Below, one piece after another: positions 54,914-62,967 of a stretch of 64,000 bases of DNA. The DNA comes from Croceivirga sp. (GTDB lineage Bacteria > Bacteroidota > Bacteroidia > Flavobacteriales > Flavobacteriaceae): the NCBI GenBank assembly GCA_028284285.1, contig JANQSA010000004.1, positions 20,146 through 84,145 on the forward strand, read 5' to 3'. The notes under the pieces are model-generated. The model saw only the letters and a program-made list of their open reading frames with translations. It was not told the DNA's origin and did no database searches. Position 1 is the stretch's first letter; every line of letters starts with the position of its first letter. The translations under genes and the position numbers were made by a program.

Positions 54914-55378
54914 ATGAGCGGAACATTAAACAAAGTGATGTTAATAGGGCATTTGGGCGATGCGGTAAAAATGCACTATTTTGAAGGCGGGGGATGCATT
55001 GGCAGATTTCCTTTAGCTACCAATGAGACCTACACTAACAGGCAGACAGGTGAAAAAGTAACCAATACAGATTGGCATAATATTGTAGTGAGGAACAAAG
55101 CCGCTGAGATATGTGAGAAATATCTGAATAAAGGCGATAAAATTTACGTGGAAGGCCGATTGAAAAACAGGCAATGGCAAGGCGAAGATGGCAATATGCG
55201 CTATACAACAGAAGTGCATGTGCAGGATTTTACCTTTCTTTCCAATAAAAGTGAAACCGCTATGGGGACTCCTGAAGCTGTGGCGCAGCATTCTGCTAAA
55301 ACATCCCATACATCATTCGATAGCGACACTTCTACCGATACTATCCAGATTGAGGAAGAGGACGATTTACCATTTTAA
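54914..55378 (+). CDS. ssb: Single-stranded DNA-binding protein
   Basis: A 154-residue OB-fold protein that coats single-stranded DNA. The N-terminus is SGTLNKVMLIGHLGDAVKM, with strands and aromatic contacts in WHNIVVRNKAAEICEKYLNKGDKIYVEGRLKNRQW, then an acidic C-terminal tail ending DDLPF, the standard site for binding partner proteins. The start at ATG 54914 removes residues that belong to the 3' end of mutY. It is followed 26 bp later by gldE. Confidence 0.95.
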   Translation: MSGTLNKVMLIGHLGDAVKMHYFEGGGCIGRFPLATNETYTNRQTGEKVTNTDWHNIVVRNKAAEICEKYLNKGDKIYVEGRLKNRQWQGEDGNMRYTTEVHVQDFTFLSNKSETAMGTPEAVAQHSAKTSHTSFDSDTSTDTIQIEEEDDLPF

Positions 55379-55404
55379 CCTAAGGATAAACAAAACCGAA
55401 CTAA

Positions 55405-56739
55405 TTGGACCCCGAGCCCTATAGTTTAATACTGCTCTTGGGCAGCTTTAATGTCATTTTGACCCTCAATGTGGCTTTGTTATTGGTTCTTTTAATGTGC
55501 TCTGCTTTAATATCCGGTGCTGAAGTTGCTCTTTTCGGAATCTCGCAAACGGAGCTAAATGGCATAGAAGAAGAGAATACCAGGAAGGGAAGTCTCATCG
55601 TAAAATTGCTCTCTAAACCCAAAAAATTACTGGCCACCATATTGGTGGCTAACAATTCCATCAACATTGGTATTGTTTTGTTGTTCAGCGAAATTGGTAA
55701 TGTGTTCTTTGCACAAATAGATCAGGTGGTATTTGGCATCGTTTCCGTTCGGTTTTTGGTTGAAGTAATAGTAGCTACTTTCCTTATCCTGATGTTTGGT
55801 GAGATTTTACCAAAAATTTATGCAAATAGAAATCGGATTGCTTTTGCCCATTTAATGGCCGTGCCACTTCGATTTTTGGATTGGCTTTTTTCTCCCCTTA
55901 GCACTCCCATGCGTTCTGCCACCTTATTTCTTCAGGAAAAATTAGGAAGGCAAAAGTCCAATTTAAGCGTAGGTCACTTATCTCAGGCGTTGGAACTTAC
56001 CTCGGAAGGAGATACCACTAAAGAAGAACAGAAAATACTGGAAGGAATAGTTACCTTCGGAAATACCGACACAAAACAAGTGATGCGACCAAGGCTGGAT
56101 ATTTTTGCCTTGAATGAAGAGATGAAATTTCCCGAGGTACTGGAGGAGATCAAAAAAAACGGATATTCCAGAATCCCGGTTTTTTCGGAAAATATGGATA
56201 ATGTGCTCGGGGTACTCTATGTTAAAGATCTTTTGCCCTATTTGGAGCGAAAGTCATTCAACTGGATGTCTTTGATCCGGGAACCTTACTTTGTTCCCGA
56301 GAACAAAAAATTAGATGATTTGTTATTGGAATTTCAGGAACTAAAAAATCATATGGCGATTGTGGTGGATGAATATGGAGGCACTTCGGGAATTGTGACC
56401 CTGGAAGACATTATTGAGGAGATCGTTGGAGAAATTAGCGATGAATTTGATGACGAAGATCTGATCTACTCTAAGCTGGACGAACATACCTATGTCTTTG
56501 AAGGCAAAACCAACTTGAAGGACTTTTATAAGGTAATTAAACTGCAGGAAGAACTTCAGGAAAGCTTTGAACAGCAAAAAGGAGAATCGGAAACGGTGGC
56601 AGGATTTGTACTGGAGATTTCCGGAAGCTTTCCAAAAAGGGGGGAAAAGGTACATTTTCGGGATTTTGAATTTACTATAGAAGGCCTGGATAAAAAACGT
56701 TTAAAACAGATAAAAGTTAGTTTGCCCAATGAAGTTTAG
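55405..56739 (+). CDS. gldE: Gliding motility-associated protein GldE, CNNM/CBS family
   Basis: A 444-residue membrane protein: an N-terminal DUF21/CNNM domain with about four transmembrane helices (residues ~8-185; SGAEVALFGISQTELN is typical), a CBS-domain pair (~205-330; VMRPRLDIFALN, AIVVDEYGGTSGIVTLEDIIEEIVGEI), and a C-terminal CorC/HlyC domain. Homologues transport or sense divalent metals. The call as GldE rests on the position: ssb upstream and gldD overlapping its end, the arrangement known from Flavobacterium johnsoniae. GldE supports gliding and T9SS-linked secretion, perhaps via GldD. Start is TTG at 55405 by family comparison. Confidence 0.88.
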   Translation: MDPEPYSLILLLGSFNVILTLNVALLLVLLMCSALISGAEVALFGISQTELNGIEEENTRKGSLIVKLLSKPKKLLATILVANNSINIGIVLLFSEIGNVFFAQIDQVVFGIVSVRFLVEVIVATFLILMFGEILPKIYANRNRIAFAHLMAVPLRFLDWLFSPLSTPMRSATLFLQEKLGRQKSNLSVGHLSQALELTSEGDTTKEEQKILEGIVTFGNTDTKQVMRPRLDIFALNEEMKFPEVLEEIKKNGYSRIPVFSENMDNVLGVLYVKDLLPYLERKSFNWMSLIREPYFVPENKKLDDLLLEFQELKNHMAIVVDEYGGTSGIVTLEDIIEEIVGEISDEFDDEDLIYSKLDEHTYVFEGKTNLKDFYKVIKLQEELQESFEQQKGESETVAGFVLEISGSFPKRGEKVHFRDFEFTIEGLDKKRLKQIKVSLPNEV

Positions 56740-57292
56740 GATCATTCTATTTCTCAGTATAGTAATAACAGGCTCCTGTAAAGAAAATGTTATACCTAAA
56801 CCAAAAGCAATGCTCAGTTTGGAGTTTCAATCAGGGGAGTATGAAACTTTTGAGAATGATTGTGGTTATTCGTTCGAAAAAAACAAGCTGGCACATTTAA
56901 AAATTGAAGATAACTGTGCAATGGTTTTAGACTATCCCATGATGAAGGGATCCATTTATCTTACCTATAAAAGTGTCGAAAACAATATCCGAGAATTGCT
57001 TTTGGATGCAGAAAAGCTTACCTATGAACATGTGGTAAAGGCAGATGCAATCGCTCCAAAAGAATTTAGAAATGATACAAGAAAAGTATACGGTATGTTT
57101 TATGAGGTTACCGGAAATGCCGCCTCACAGTCGCAATTCTATGTTACCGATAGTGTCAACCACTTTTTAACAGGATCCTTATATTTCTATGCTAAACCCA
57201 ACTATGATTCTATCTATCCTGCCGCGGTATATTTACAACAGGATATCCGAAGAATTATGGAAAGTCTGCATTGGGAGAAAGAAAGCCCTTAG
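56729..57292 (+). CDS. gldD: Gliding motility lipoprotein GldD
   Basis: A 187-residue lipoprotein (lipobox TGSC, Cys17). The conserved body is recognisable: PKPKAMLSLEF, ENDCGYSFEKN, CAMVLDYPMMKGSIYLTYKSVENN, LTYEHVVKADAI, GMFYEVTGNAASQSQFYVTDS and LYFYAKPNYDSI. GldD is one of the proteins needed for gliding and type IX secretion in F. johnsoniae and is probably in the periplasm or outer membrane. Its start overlaps the gldE end by 11 bp, so the two are translationally coupled. Convergent with the next lipoprotein gene, with a 4-bp overlap. Confidence 0.93.
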   Translation: MKFRIILFLSIVITGSCKENVIPKPKAMLSLEFQSGEYETFENDCGYSFEKNKLAHLKIEDNCAMVLDYPMMKGSIYLTYKSVENNIRELLLDAEKLTYEHVVKADAIAPKEFRNDTRKVYGMFYEVTGNAASQSQFYVTDSVNHFLTGSLYFYAKPNYDSIYPAAVYLQQDIRRIMESLHWEKESP

Positions 57293-57708
57293 TTTTTTAA
57301 AAGCGTTTCAGCCTTACCGATGCTGGAATTGATTTGCTCCCTTAGCAGTTTCACTTTTTCTTCTTCTTCATCCAACCAAAGTTGTTTTTGGGCGGTAAGC
57401 GCTTTTCCCCTTAAGATTTCATCGGAATCAAAGCGCTCTCCAAAACCTCGCATCCAATCCATCATAGATTGATGGGCTGCCTGAAGGTCCCGCATCGCCG
57501 CCTCATATTCCCGGCCTGTTGCTGTGGTATCTACTTTTTGCTTTAGCTCGGCTACCAGTTTGCCTAATTTTCCCATTTTTGGCATTACCTCGTCATGAAT
57601 GGCCATTACTTGTTCCATTTGAGACGATGACGTTTCCGAAGTTTTGGTTTCTGTCTTGCACGCTAAGTTTACAAGCGCCAGAAACAGTAGTATCAGAGAA
57701 TATTTCAT
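57289..57708 (-). CDS. Small helical lipoprotein
   Basis: A 139-residue lipoprotein (lipobox LAC, Cys17) with a mature part of amphipathic helices rich in Glu and Lys (MEQVMAIHDEVMPKMGKLGKLVAELKQKV, then REYEAAMRDLQAAHQSMMDWMRGF). Related flavobacterial proteins are sometimes labelled viral A-type inclusion protein, which is an uninformative name. It probably forms a coiled-coil at the membrane surface. It is convergent with gldD and separated from the M16 peptidase genes by a terminator. No function is assigned. Confidence 0.65.
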   Translation of the reverse strand: MKYSLILLFLALVNLACKTETKTSETSSSQMEQVMAIHDEVMPKMGKLGKLVAELKQKVDTTATGREYEAAMRDLQAAHQSMMDWMRGFGERFDSDEILRGKALTAQKQLWLDEEEEKVKLLREQINSSIGKAETLLKN

Positions 57709-57733
57709 TTTTTTAGTTTCCGTACAAAGTTAA

Positions 57734-57760
57734 AAAAGGCACTCATTAGGAGTGCCTTTT
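57734..57760 (-). terminator. Intrinsic terminator of the M16 peptidase operon
   Basis: Stem AAAAGGCACTC / GAGTGCCTTTT with a 5-nt loop and a T tract on the minus strand. Confidence 0.9.
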
Positions 57761-57780
57761 AACCAAAAGAATTTGTTCAA

Positions 57781-59853
57781 TTATTCAAAATCCGCCGGGC
57801 TCACTCCCTCATTAACTTTGATTTCTTTTACGATAAATTCAAAATTTTGGGGTCCCACGGTTTGCTTAAGCCTAAAGGGAAATTTTACTCCGGATACTTC
57901 TTTGTAATCTTCAAGTTGCATGGTTTGCTGCACTTGTTGCCCTTGCATTTCCTCTACATTCACTTCCTGAATTTTTAGTCCGGTTTCCACATCATAGAAA
58001 GCGGTTTTCTTATCCGTTATTTTGAGCTTGTACGCCTTTTTATCACCTATCGGCTCAATACCCTCAAGGCTTATCCCACCGGCTGTTAAATAGTTCAGTT
58101 CAGGAAAGGGGGCAGACTCCTCTTTTACTTTAACAATCTCCTCTTCGGTCAGATCTTTGCGTTGGCCTTGCATCATCATGTATCCCTTGTCCCCATCAAG
58201 AACTTGTTTGCTCATGGAATTCCCCATTACCTTAACATTTTGCATAAACTGATCTTTAGAGGTTTTCTTCATTTCCAATTCTAACTTCATACCCTGCATT
58301 TCAGCTTCTGCCAGCAAGGAGTAAGATTCTACACTTTCCAACTTTTCCCTTCCACCAATAGCTGCTATGTAGTTTTCTAAAACGGTAGTTGCGGTCGTGC
58401 CTTCAGGAATGGCCGTGTTATACTCTGGTTTTTCAATACTATTGGCATATTTGTCATAGTACAATACCGGGACGGTTTTGTTATTGAATGTTACCTTTTC
58501 CAGGTTTTCCAACACTTCACTTCCTTTACCAGCCACTACAACACGGGCATTATTGATGGAAAAATATTTTTGGGCAGCTTGCTGTACCTGATCTATGGTT
58601 ATCGCATCAATCCGCTCTAAATAGGTTTTGTAGAAATCTTTAGGAAGTCCTTCTGTTTCTATATTTAAAGCATATTCAGCAACGGTTTCAGGATCTTCCA
58701 GAGCCATAACGAATCGTCCGGAATATTTTGCTTTGGTATTGGCCAATTCCTTTTCAGAGACCGGTTCTTTCCGAATCCGATCTATTTCTTTTAGAATTTC
58801 TACCACAGAGCTGTCCGTTACCTGATTTCTTACCTGAGCCATAGCATTAAAGCGAGTTGGGCCGTACTTGTTGTTGCGTATACTGGAATACGAACCATAG
58901 GTATATCCTTTGTCTTCCCGAAGATTTAAAAACAACCTTCCCTCACCACCTCCACCAAGAATTTGGTTAGCAATTAAAGCAGGCAGATAATCTTCGTCTT
59001 TCATTTGTAGTTCAATCAGGTTTTGAACAGATACTTCAGATTGAACCGCATTGGGAACGTCCACAAAATTAATCTGAGTGTATTGTGCATCCTGGGGTTT
59101 GGCATAGGCAATGGAAGGGGGTACTGCTTTTGTCCAGGGTGTAAAAGCCTGAGTGACCAATTCTTTCACCTCATCGAATTGTACATCTCCTACAATGATC
59201 AGGTAAGCGTTGGCCGGGACAAAGTTTTTGCGGTAGTATTGTAGTACATCGGCCAGGCTGACATTGTTTACGGTTTCTTCCGTGATGAATTCTCCGTTGG
59301 GGTTGTTTTTGCCGTATCCCAGGGCCACCTGTACCCTGAATGCTATTTCGGAAACATCTTTTTCCTGGGTTTTAAGCCCTGTAATAAGTTTGGCTCTTTC
59401 TTTTTCAAATTCCTCCTCGGTAAAGTTGGGATTGATGGCTGCATCGGCCATCAACTCCAGGATCCTGGGGAAATATTTGGAAAGACAACTGGCAAAAGCA
59501 CTTTGGGCTCCGAAGGAAATGGAAGCACCTAGAAAATCGACCTCTTCATTAAACTCATCTTTCGGAATGTTTGTGGATCCATTACCTAACATACTGGCCA
59601 TCAAGCTGGAAACACCTGCTTTTTCTCCCTCCAGTACCGGGGAATTGTCCAGCGTTAATTGTATTCGAACCCGTGGTAACTTTCTGTTTTCCACCACCAT
59701 GACCTTAATGCCATTGTTCATTTCGAAAGTATTGGGATCCGCCAGGTTTATCTTAGGGGCCGGACCGGGTTCAGGCTGTTTGCTTCTGTCTATTTGAGCC
59801 TCTAAGCTTACCGTTGTGGCAACTATTATTAAAGTGAATAAGTACTTTTTCAT
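57781..59853 (-). CDS. M16 peptidase family, non-catalytic subunit with C-terminal extension
   Basis: A 690-residue secreted protein (signal peptide ending LEAQ). Residues ~40-455 are two M16 halves, but the zinc motif HxxEH is missing; the equivalent segment reads GVSSLMASMLGNGS (about 80-93). The Arg/Tyr pair in GEGRLFLNLREDKGYTYG is present, as in the non-zinc partner of two-chain M16B peptidases. Residues ~480-690 are an extra LolA-like beta domain (LENYIAAIGGREKLESVES) that is absent in short partners. It starts 3 bp after the stop of the catalytic subunit gene, in one operon. It should pair with that protein in the periplasm. Confidence 0.85.
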   Translation of the reverse strand: MKKYLFTLIIVATTVSLEAQIDRSKQPEPGPAPKINLADPNTFEMNNGIKVMVVENRKLPRVRIQLTLDNSPVLEGEKAGVSSLMASMLGNGSTNIPKDEFNEEVDFLGASISFGAQSAFASCLSKYFPRILELMADAAINPNFTEEEFEKERAKLITGLKTQEKDVSEIAFRVQVALGYGKNNPNGEFITEETVNNVSLADVLQYYRKNFVPANAYLIIVGDVQFDEVKELVTQAFTPWTKAVPPSIAYAKPQDAQYTQINFVDVPNAVQSEVSVQNLIELQMKDEDYLPALIANQILGGGGEGRLFLNLREDKGYTYGSYSSIRNNKYGPTRFNAMAQVRNQVTDSSVVEILKEIDRIRKEPVSEKELANTKAKYSGRFVMALEDPETVAEYALNIETEGLPKDFYKTYLERIDAITIDQVQQAAQKYFSINNARVVVAGKGSEVLENLEKVTFNNKTVPVLYYDKYANSIEKPEYNTAIPEGTTATTVLENYIAAIGGREKLESVESYSLLAEAEMQGMKLELEMKKTSKDQFMQNVKVMGNSMSKQVLDGDKGYMMMQGQRKDLTEEEIVKVKEESAPFPELNYLTAGGISLEGIEPIGDKKAYKLKITDKKTAFYDVETGLKIQEVNVEEMQGQQVQQTMQLEDYKEVSGVKFPFRLKQTVGPQNFEFIVKEIKVNEGVSPADFE

Positions 59854-59856
59854 TTT

Positions 59857-61179
59857 TTAGAATTCGGTTTTTTCTCCGGGTAGGTAATTGATAATTACAC
59901 TCTGATTGGGCTTCAGATATTTATTTGCCACTTCCATGATTTCTTCTCGTGTTATGGAACGATAAATATCTATTTCCTTGTTGATAAGATTAGTATCCCC
60001 ATAAAGCATATGGTATCGGGCTAAAGAATTGGCAATACCTTCTACACTGGAATTAGAGTTAACAAAATCGTTTTCAAACTTGTTTTGCAGCTTTTGATAA
60101 TCCCTTTCTGAAATCAGTCCTTCCCTTACCTTTGCGACCTCTTCCTCCATTTCTTCTTTTAGCACCTCCAATGAGGTTTCACCTACGGGTAAGGCAAAAA
60201 CCAGATACATTCCGTAATCTTCCTGTCCTATATTAAAGGCCCCCACCTGAAGTGCTTGCTTTTGGTCATCTACCATTTTTTTGTAAAGTTTGGAGCTTTT
60301 ACCATCACTTAAATACGTAGAGATCATATCCAATACATAAGCATCCCGTTCCCTAAAACCAGGGGTTCTAAAGGCCAGACCAATGGCAGGGATCTGAATA
60401 TTAGCATCATAAGCGGTTGCCACTCTTTGCTCCGTAATAGGTTGTTCCCTGGGATAATTTCTAACAATAGCTTCACCTCTGGGGATAGGGCCAAAGTAGT
60501 CTTCTACCATTTTTTTGGTATCCGCAATATCGATATCACCTGCTACCACCAACACGGCATTGTTAGGTACATAATACTTTTTATTGTAGGCCTTGACATC
60601 TTCAAGTGTGGCAGCGTCAATATCTTCCATGTATCCGATATTCGGATCTTTGTAGGGATGTACATCAAATAAATTCTTTCCTAAAACCGTCAAAAATGAG
60701 CCGTAGGGAGCATTGTCATACCGCAGCCGCTTTTCCTCTTTCACGACTTCCTGCTGGGTATCTACCCCAATTTGATCAATAACAGGGTGTAGCAACCGTT
60801 CCGACTCCATCCAAAGGCCCAGTTCCAAATTATTGGAAGGGAAAACCTCATAGTAGTAGGTGCGGTCCTGAGAGGTATTGGCGTTGTTCATTCCCCCGTT
60901 AGCGGAAACAATCTCAAACCATTTACCCCGTTCAATATTGGCTGTCCCTTCAAACAACAGATGTTCAAAAAAATGAGCAAAACCAGTTCGGCCTTCCGTC
61001 CGGTCTTTACCTCCTACATGATACATTACCGAAGTGGTTACTACCGGGGCGCTATTATCCTGGTGTAAAATTACGTGAAGACCGTTATCCAGCTTATACT
61101 CTTCAAAAACCACTTCCTGGGCCGTAAGCCATCCGGTAACCCCCAGAAACAATAAAAGTAAAAAGGAAAATTTCTTCAT
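59857..61179 (-). CDS. M16 zinc metallopeptidase, catalytic subunit
   Basis: A 440-residue periplasmic peptidase with a signal peptide (MKKFSFLLLLFLGVTGWLTAQ). The zinc site is complete: inverted motif HFFEH (His69, Glu72, His73) and the downstream Glu149 in VVKEEKRLRYDN, about 75 residues later, as in pitrilysin and mitochondrial processing peptidase-like enzymes. The C-terminal half carries the usual non-catalytic fold, with LSDGKSSKLYKKM. It is transcribed immediately before the non-catalytic partner (3-bp gap). The pair probably degrades small peptides in the periplasm. Confidence 0.93.
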   Translation of the reverse strand: MKKFSFLLLLFLGVTGWLTAQEVVFEEYKLDNGLHVILHQDNSAPVVTTSVMYHVGGKDRTEGRTGFAHFFEHLLFEGTANIERGKWFEIVSANGGMNNANTSQDRTYYYEVFPSNNLELGLWMESERLLHPVIDQIGVDTQQEVVKEEKRLRYDNAPYGSFLTVLGKNLFDVHPYKDPNIGYMEDIDAATLEDVKAYNKKYYVPNNAVLVVAGDIDIADTKKMVEDYFGPIPRGEAIVRNYPREQPITEQRVATAYDANIQIPAIGLAFRTPGFRERDAYVLDMISTYLSDGKSSKLYKKMVDDQKQALQVGAFNIGQEDYGMYLVFALPVGETSLEVLKEEMEEEVAKVREGLISERDYQKLQNKFENDFVNSNSSVEGIANSLARYHMLYGDTNLINKEIDIYRSITREEIMEVANKYLKPNQSVIINYLPGEKTEF

Positions 61180-61328
61180 TTTCTTGAATTTAATTTTGTG
61201 TTAGAATTAGCATTTGTAATTCCTTAAATGAGCTATCGAAAATAAACAACGGAGAGAAAATTAAGAAACTATTAACAATAATTTAAACAATTCATTTTTT
61301 TGTATCTTAAAGCTGCAAACCTTTTAAA

Positions 61329-61775
61329 ATGAAAAATATAACGCTACCCATCCGGTTTGGAATCGTTACCAGTGCGGTGCTCATTGCCTACTTTTTAATT
61401 CTGGCGTTATTGGGAAAACACACCAATGTTTTTTTCAGTCTTTTTAATGGAATAATTACCGGCTTTGGTATTTATGAAACCCTGAAGTACACCAAAATTA
61501 GAGAAGGTTCAAAGTTTACCTATGGAAGTGGTTTTAGGGCAGGGATTACCACAGGGGTGGTAGCTACTATCGTGTTTACCCTGTTTTTTGCATTGTATTC
61601 CACAGAGTTGAATGCTTCCTTTTTAACGGAACTCTCGGAAAAATGGTCCAGTGATTATACCAATTTTAAAGGAATTGTCTTTTTTACCGTAGCGATTATG
61701 GGAATAGCCACCACAGTAGTTCTCACCTTATCTTTTATGCAGCTTTTTAAAGCCTCCAACAATCCCGTGAAATAA
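61329..61775 (+). CDS. DUF4199 membrane protein
   Basis: A 148-residue protein with four hydrophobic segments (about residues 7-28, 33-50, 72-92 and 112-137) typical of DUF4199 in Bacteroidota. The conserved stretch is FGIYETLKYTKIREGSKFTYGSGFRAGITTGVVATI. No function has been set for the family to my knowledge. It is divergent from the M16 operon and upstream of rplU, which has its own promoter. The start at 61329 is preceded by A/T-rich DNA without an exact -7 element. Confidence 0.82.
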   Translation: MKNITLPIRFGIVTSAVLIAYFLILALLGKHTNVFFSLFNGIITGFGIYETLKYTKIREGSKFTYGSGFRAGITTGVVATIVFTLFFALYSTELNASFLTELSEKWSSDYTNFKGIVFFTVAIMGIATTVVLTLSFMQLFKASNNPVK

Positions 61776-61798
61776 TTGTGTAAAAGCGCAAATATTCC

Positions 61799-61828
61799 TT
61801 GTAGATAAGGGATTTAGCAGTATATTTG
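61799..61828 (+). promoter_or_regulatory. rplU promoter TTG-N19-TATATTTG
   Basis: TTG at 61799-61801, 19-nt spacer and TATATTTG at 61821-61828, the textbook Bacteroidota arrangement. The start point would be at about 61833. Confidence 0.75.
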
Positions 61829-61831
61829 CAC

Positions 61832-61867
61832 CCTCCTACGAAAAATCAAGTGTTTTTCTTTAGGAGG
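61832..61867 (+). promoter_or_regulatory. 5'-terminal leader hairpin of the rplU-rpmA mRNA
   Basis: CCTCCTA (61832-61838) pairs with TAGGAGG (61861-61867), and GAAAAA (61840-61845) pairs with TTTTTC (61853-61858) around a 7-nt loop. The hairpin begins at the predicted mRNA 5' end and ties up the only AGGAGG in the leader, 43 nt before the ATG. It resembles autoregulatory ribosomal protein leaders. Confidence 0.5.
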
Positions 61868-61910
61868 AAGTCCGCAAGGAACAGATAGAAAATAAAAGTT
61901 AAGTTATATT

Positions 61911-62459
61911 ATGTACGCAATTGTAGAGATGGCAGGGCAGCAATTTAAAGTTGCAAAAGACCAAAAAGTGTACGTACACCGTTTGCAGGCGGAAGAAGGC
62001 AAAAAAGTTGTCTTTGACAAGGTCCTTCTTTTAGAAGATAGCGGGAACGTTACTGTTGGCGCCCCGGTCATAGAAGGTGCGGCTGTTGAGGCCAAAGTTG
62101 TAAAGCACCTGAAAGGCGATAAGGTAATTGTCTTTAAAAAGAAACGCAGAAAAGGTTACAGAAAGAAAAACGGGCACAGACAGTACCTGACTGAAATTGT
62201 AGTTGAAGGAATTGTTGCGAAAGGGGCAAAAAAGGCCGCTCCTGCTAAGAAAACGGAAAAGCAAGCGGCTAAAGTAGAAGCGCCAAAAGCAGCAGCACCA
62301 AAAACAGTTGCAAAGCCTGTTGAAGAAACTGCTCCAAAAGTGTCTGAGGACTTGAGTGGTAAGACGGTGGCCGAGTTAAAGGAAATGGCCAAAGCCAAGG
62401 CGATCACCGGGTATTCATCCATGAAAAAAGCAGAGCTAATTGCAGCTTTGAGTAAATAA
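61911..62459 (+). CDS. rplU: 50S ribosomal protein L21 with C-terminal HeH/Rho-N-like extension
   Basis: A 182-residue protein. Residues 1-103 are a full L21 ([14 protein letters not shown] at the start, [16 protein letters not shown] near 77-92). Residues ~104-147 form an Ala/Lys/Pro-rich linker, and ~148-182 ([18 protein letters not shown]... [11 protein letters not shown]) resemble the helix-extended-helix fold of Rho N-terminal or SAP/LEM-like nucleic acid binding motifs. Standard L21 is about 103 residues. rpmA follows after 27 bp, the usual L21-L27 operon. The long leader and hairpin suggest autoregulation. Confidence 0.95.
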   Translation: MYAIVEMAGQQFKVAKDQKVYVHRLQAEEGKKVVFDKVLLLEDSGNVTVGAPVIEGAAVEAKVVKHLKGDKVIVFKKKRRKGYRKKNGHRQYLTEIVVEGIVAKGAKKAAPAKKTEKQAAKVEAPKAAAPKTVAKPVEETAPKVSEDLSGKTVAELKEMAKAKAITGYSSMKKAELIAALSK

Positions 62460-62486
62460 AAAAGTAAAGAACTGAAATAAAACATC

Positions 62487-62744
62487 ATGGCACATAAAAA
62501 AGGTGTAGGTAGTTCAAAAAACGGTAGGGAATCGGAATCGAAACGCCTGGGCGTTAAGATTTTTGGAGGCCAAAAAGCGATAGCCGGTAACATCATTGTA
62601 CGCCAGAGAGGAACAAAACACAATCCTGGTGAGAACGTATATGCGGGGAAAGACCATACCTTGCATGCAAGGGTAGATGGTACGGTAAAATTTGAGAAAA
62701 AATCCGGAGGAAAATCCTATGTTTCCATTGTTCCCGAAGCTTAG
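62487..62744 (+). CDS. rpmA: 50S ribosomal protein L27
   Basis: An 85-residue ribosomal protein at the peptidyl transferase centre. It begins [24 protein letters not shown] and has [21 protein letters not shown], both family hallmarks. There is no N-terminal processing extension of the Firmicute type, so the Gly/Lys-rich tail is exposed directly. It is co-transcribed with rplU and followed by a strong terminator. Confidence 0.98.
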   Translation: MAHKKGVGSSKNGRESESKRLGVKIFGGQKAIAGNIIVRQRGTKHNPGENVYAGKDHTLHARVDGTVKFEKKSGGKSYVSIVPEA

Positions 62745-62768
62745 GGATTAAAGCATTTACATAACTTC

Positions 62769-62800
62769 AAAAACCCCGGCCTTTGCCGGGGTTTTTGTTT
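62769..62800 (+). terminator. Intrinsic terminator of rplU-rpmA
   Basis: Perfect 12-bp stem AAAAACCCCGGC / GCCGGGGTTTTT with a 4-nt loop, followed by a T-rich tract. Confidence 0.92.
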
Positions 62801-62967
62801 TTTAGTGTTTTAATAAACCTATAATAATAGCCGGTTCAATTAGATTGTTGGACCTCCCATTCCTAAAATAAACAAGGGATGAGGAAGGTTTACATGTGTG
62901 TGTCGGCTTTCCTAGCGCAGCCATTAGTCTATGTGGGCAGTCTTTTAATTTAGGATAAGAAACAGCT

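Noticed and set aside
61862..61867. AGGAGG as a Shine-Dalgarno site for rplU
   Set aside because: It lies 43 nt before the ATG and is base-paired in the leader hairpin.
62879..62953. A 24-codon frame after the rplU-rpmA terminator
   Set aside because: No promoter, no recognisable sequence, and only a short chance-length frame.
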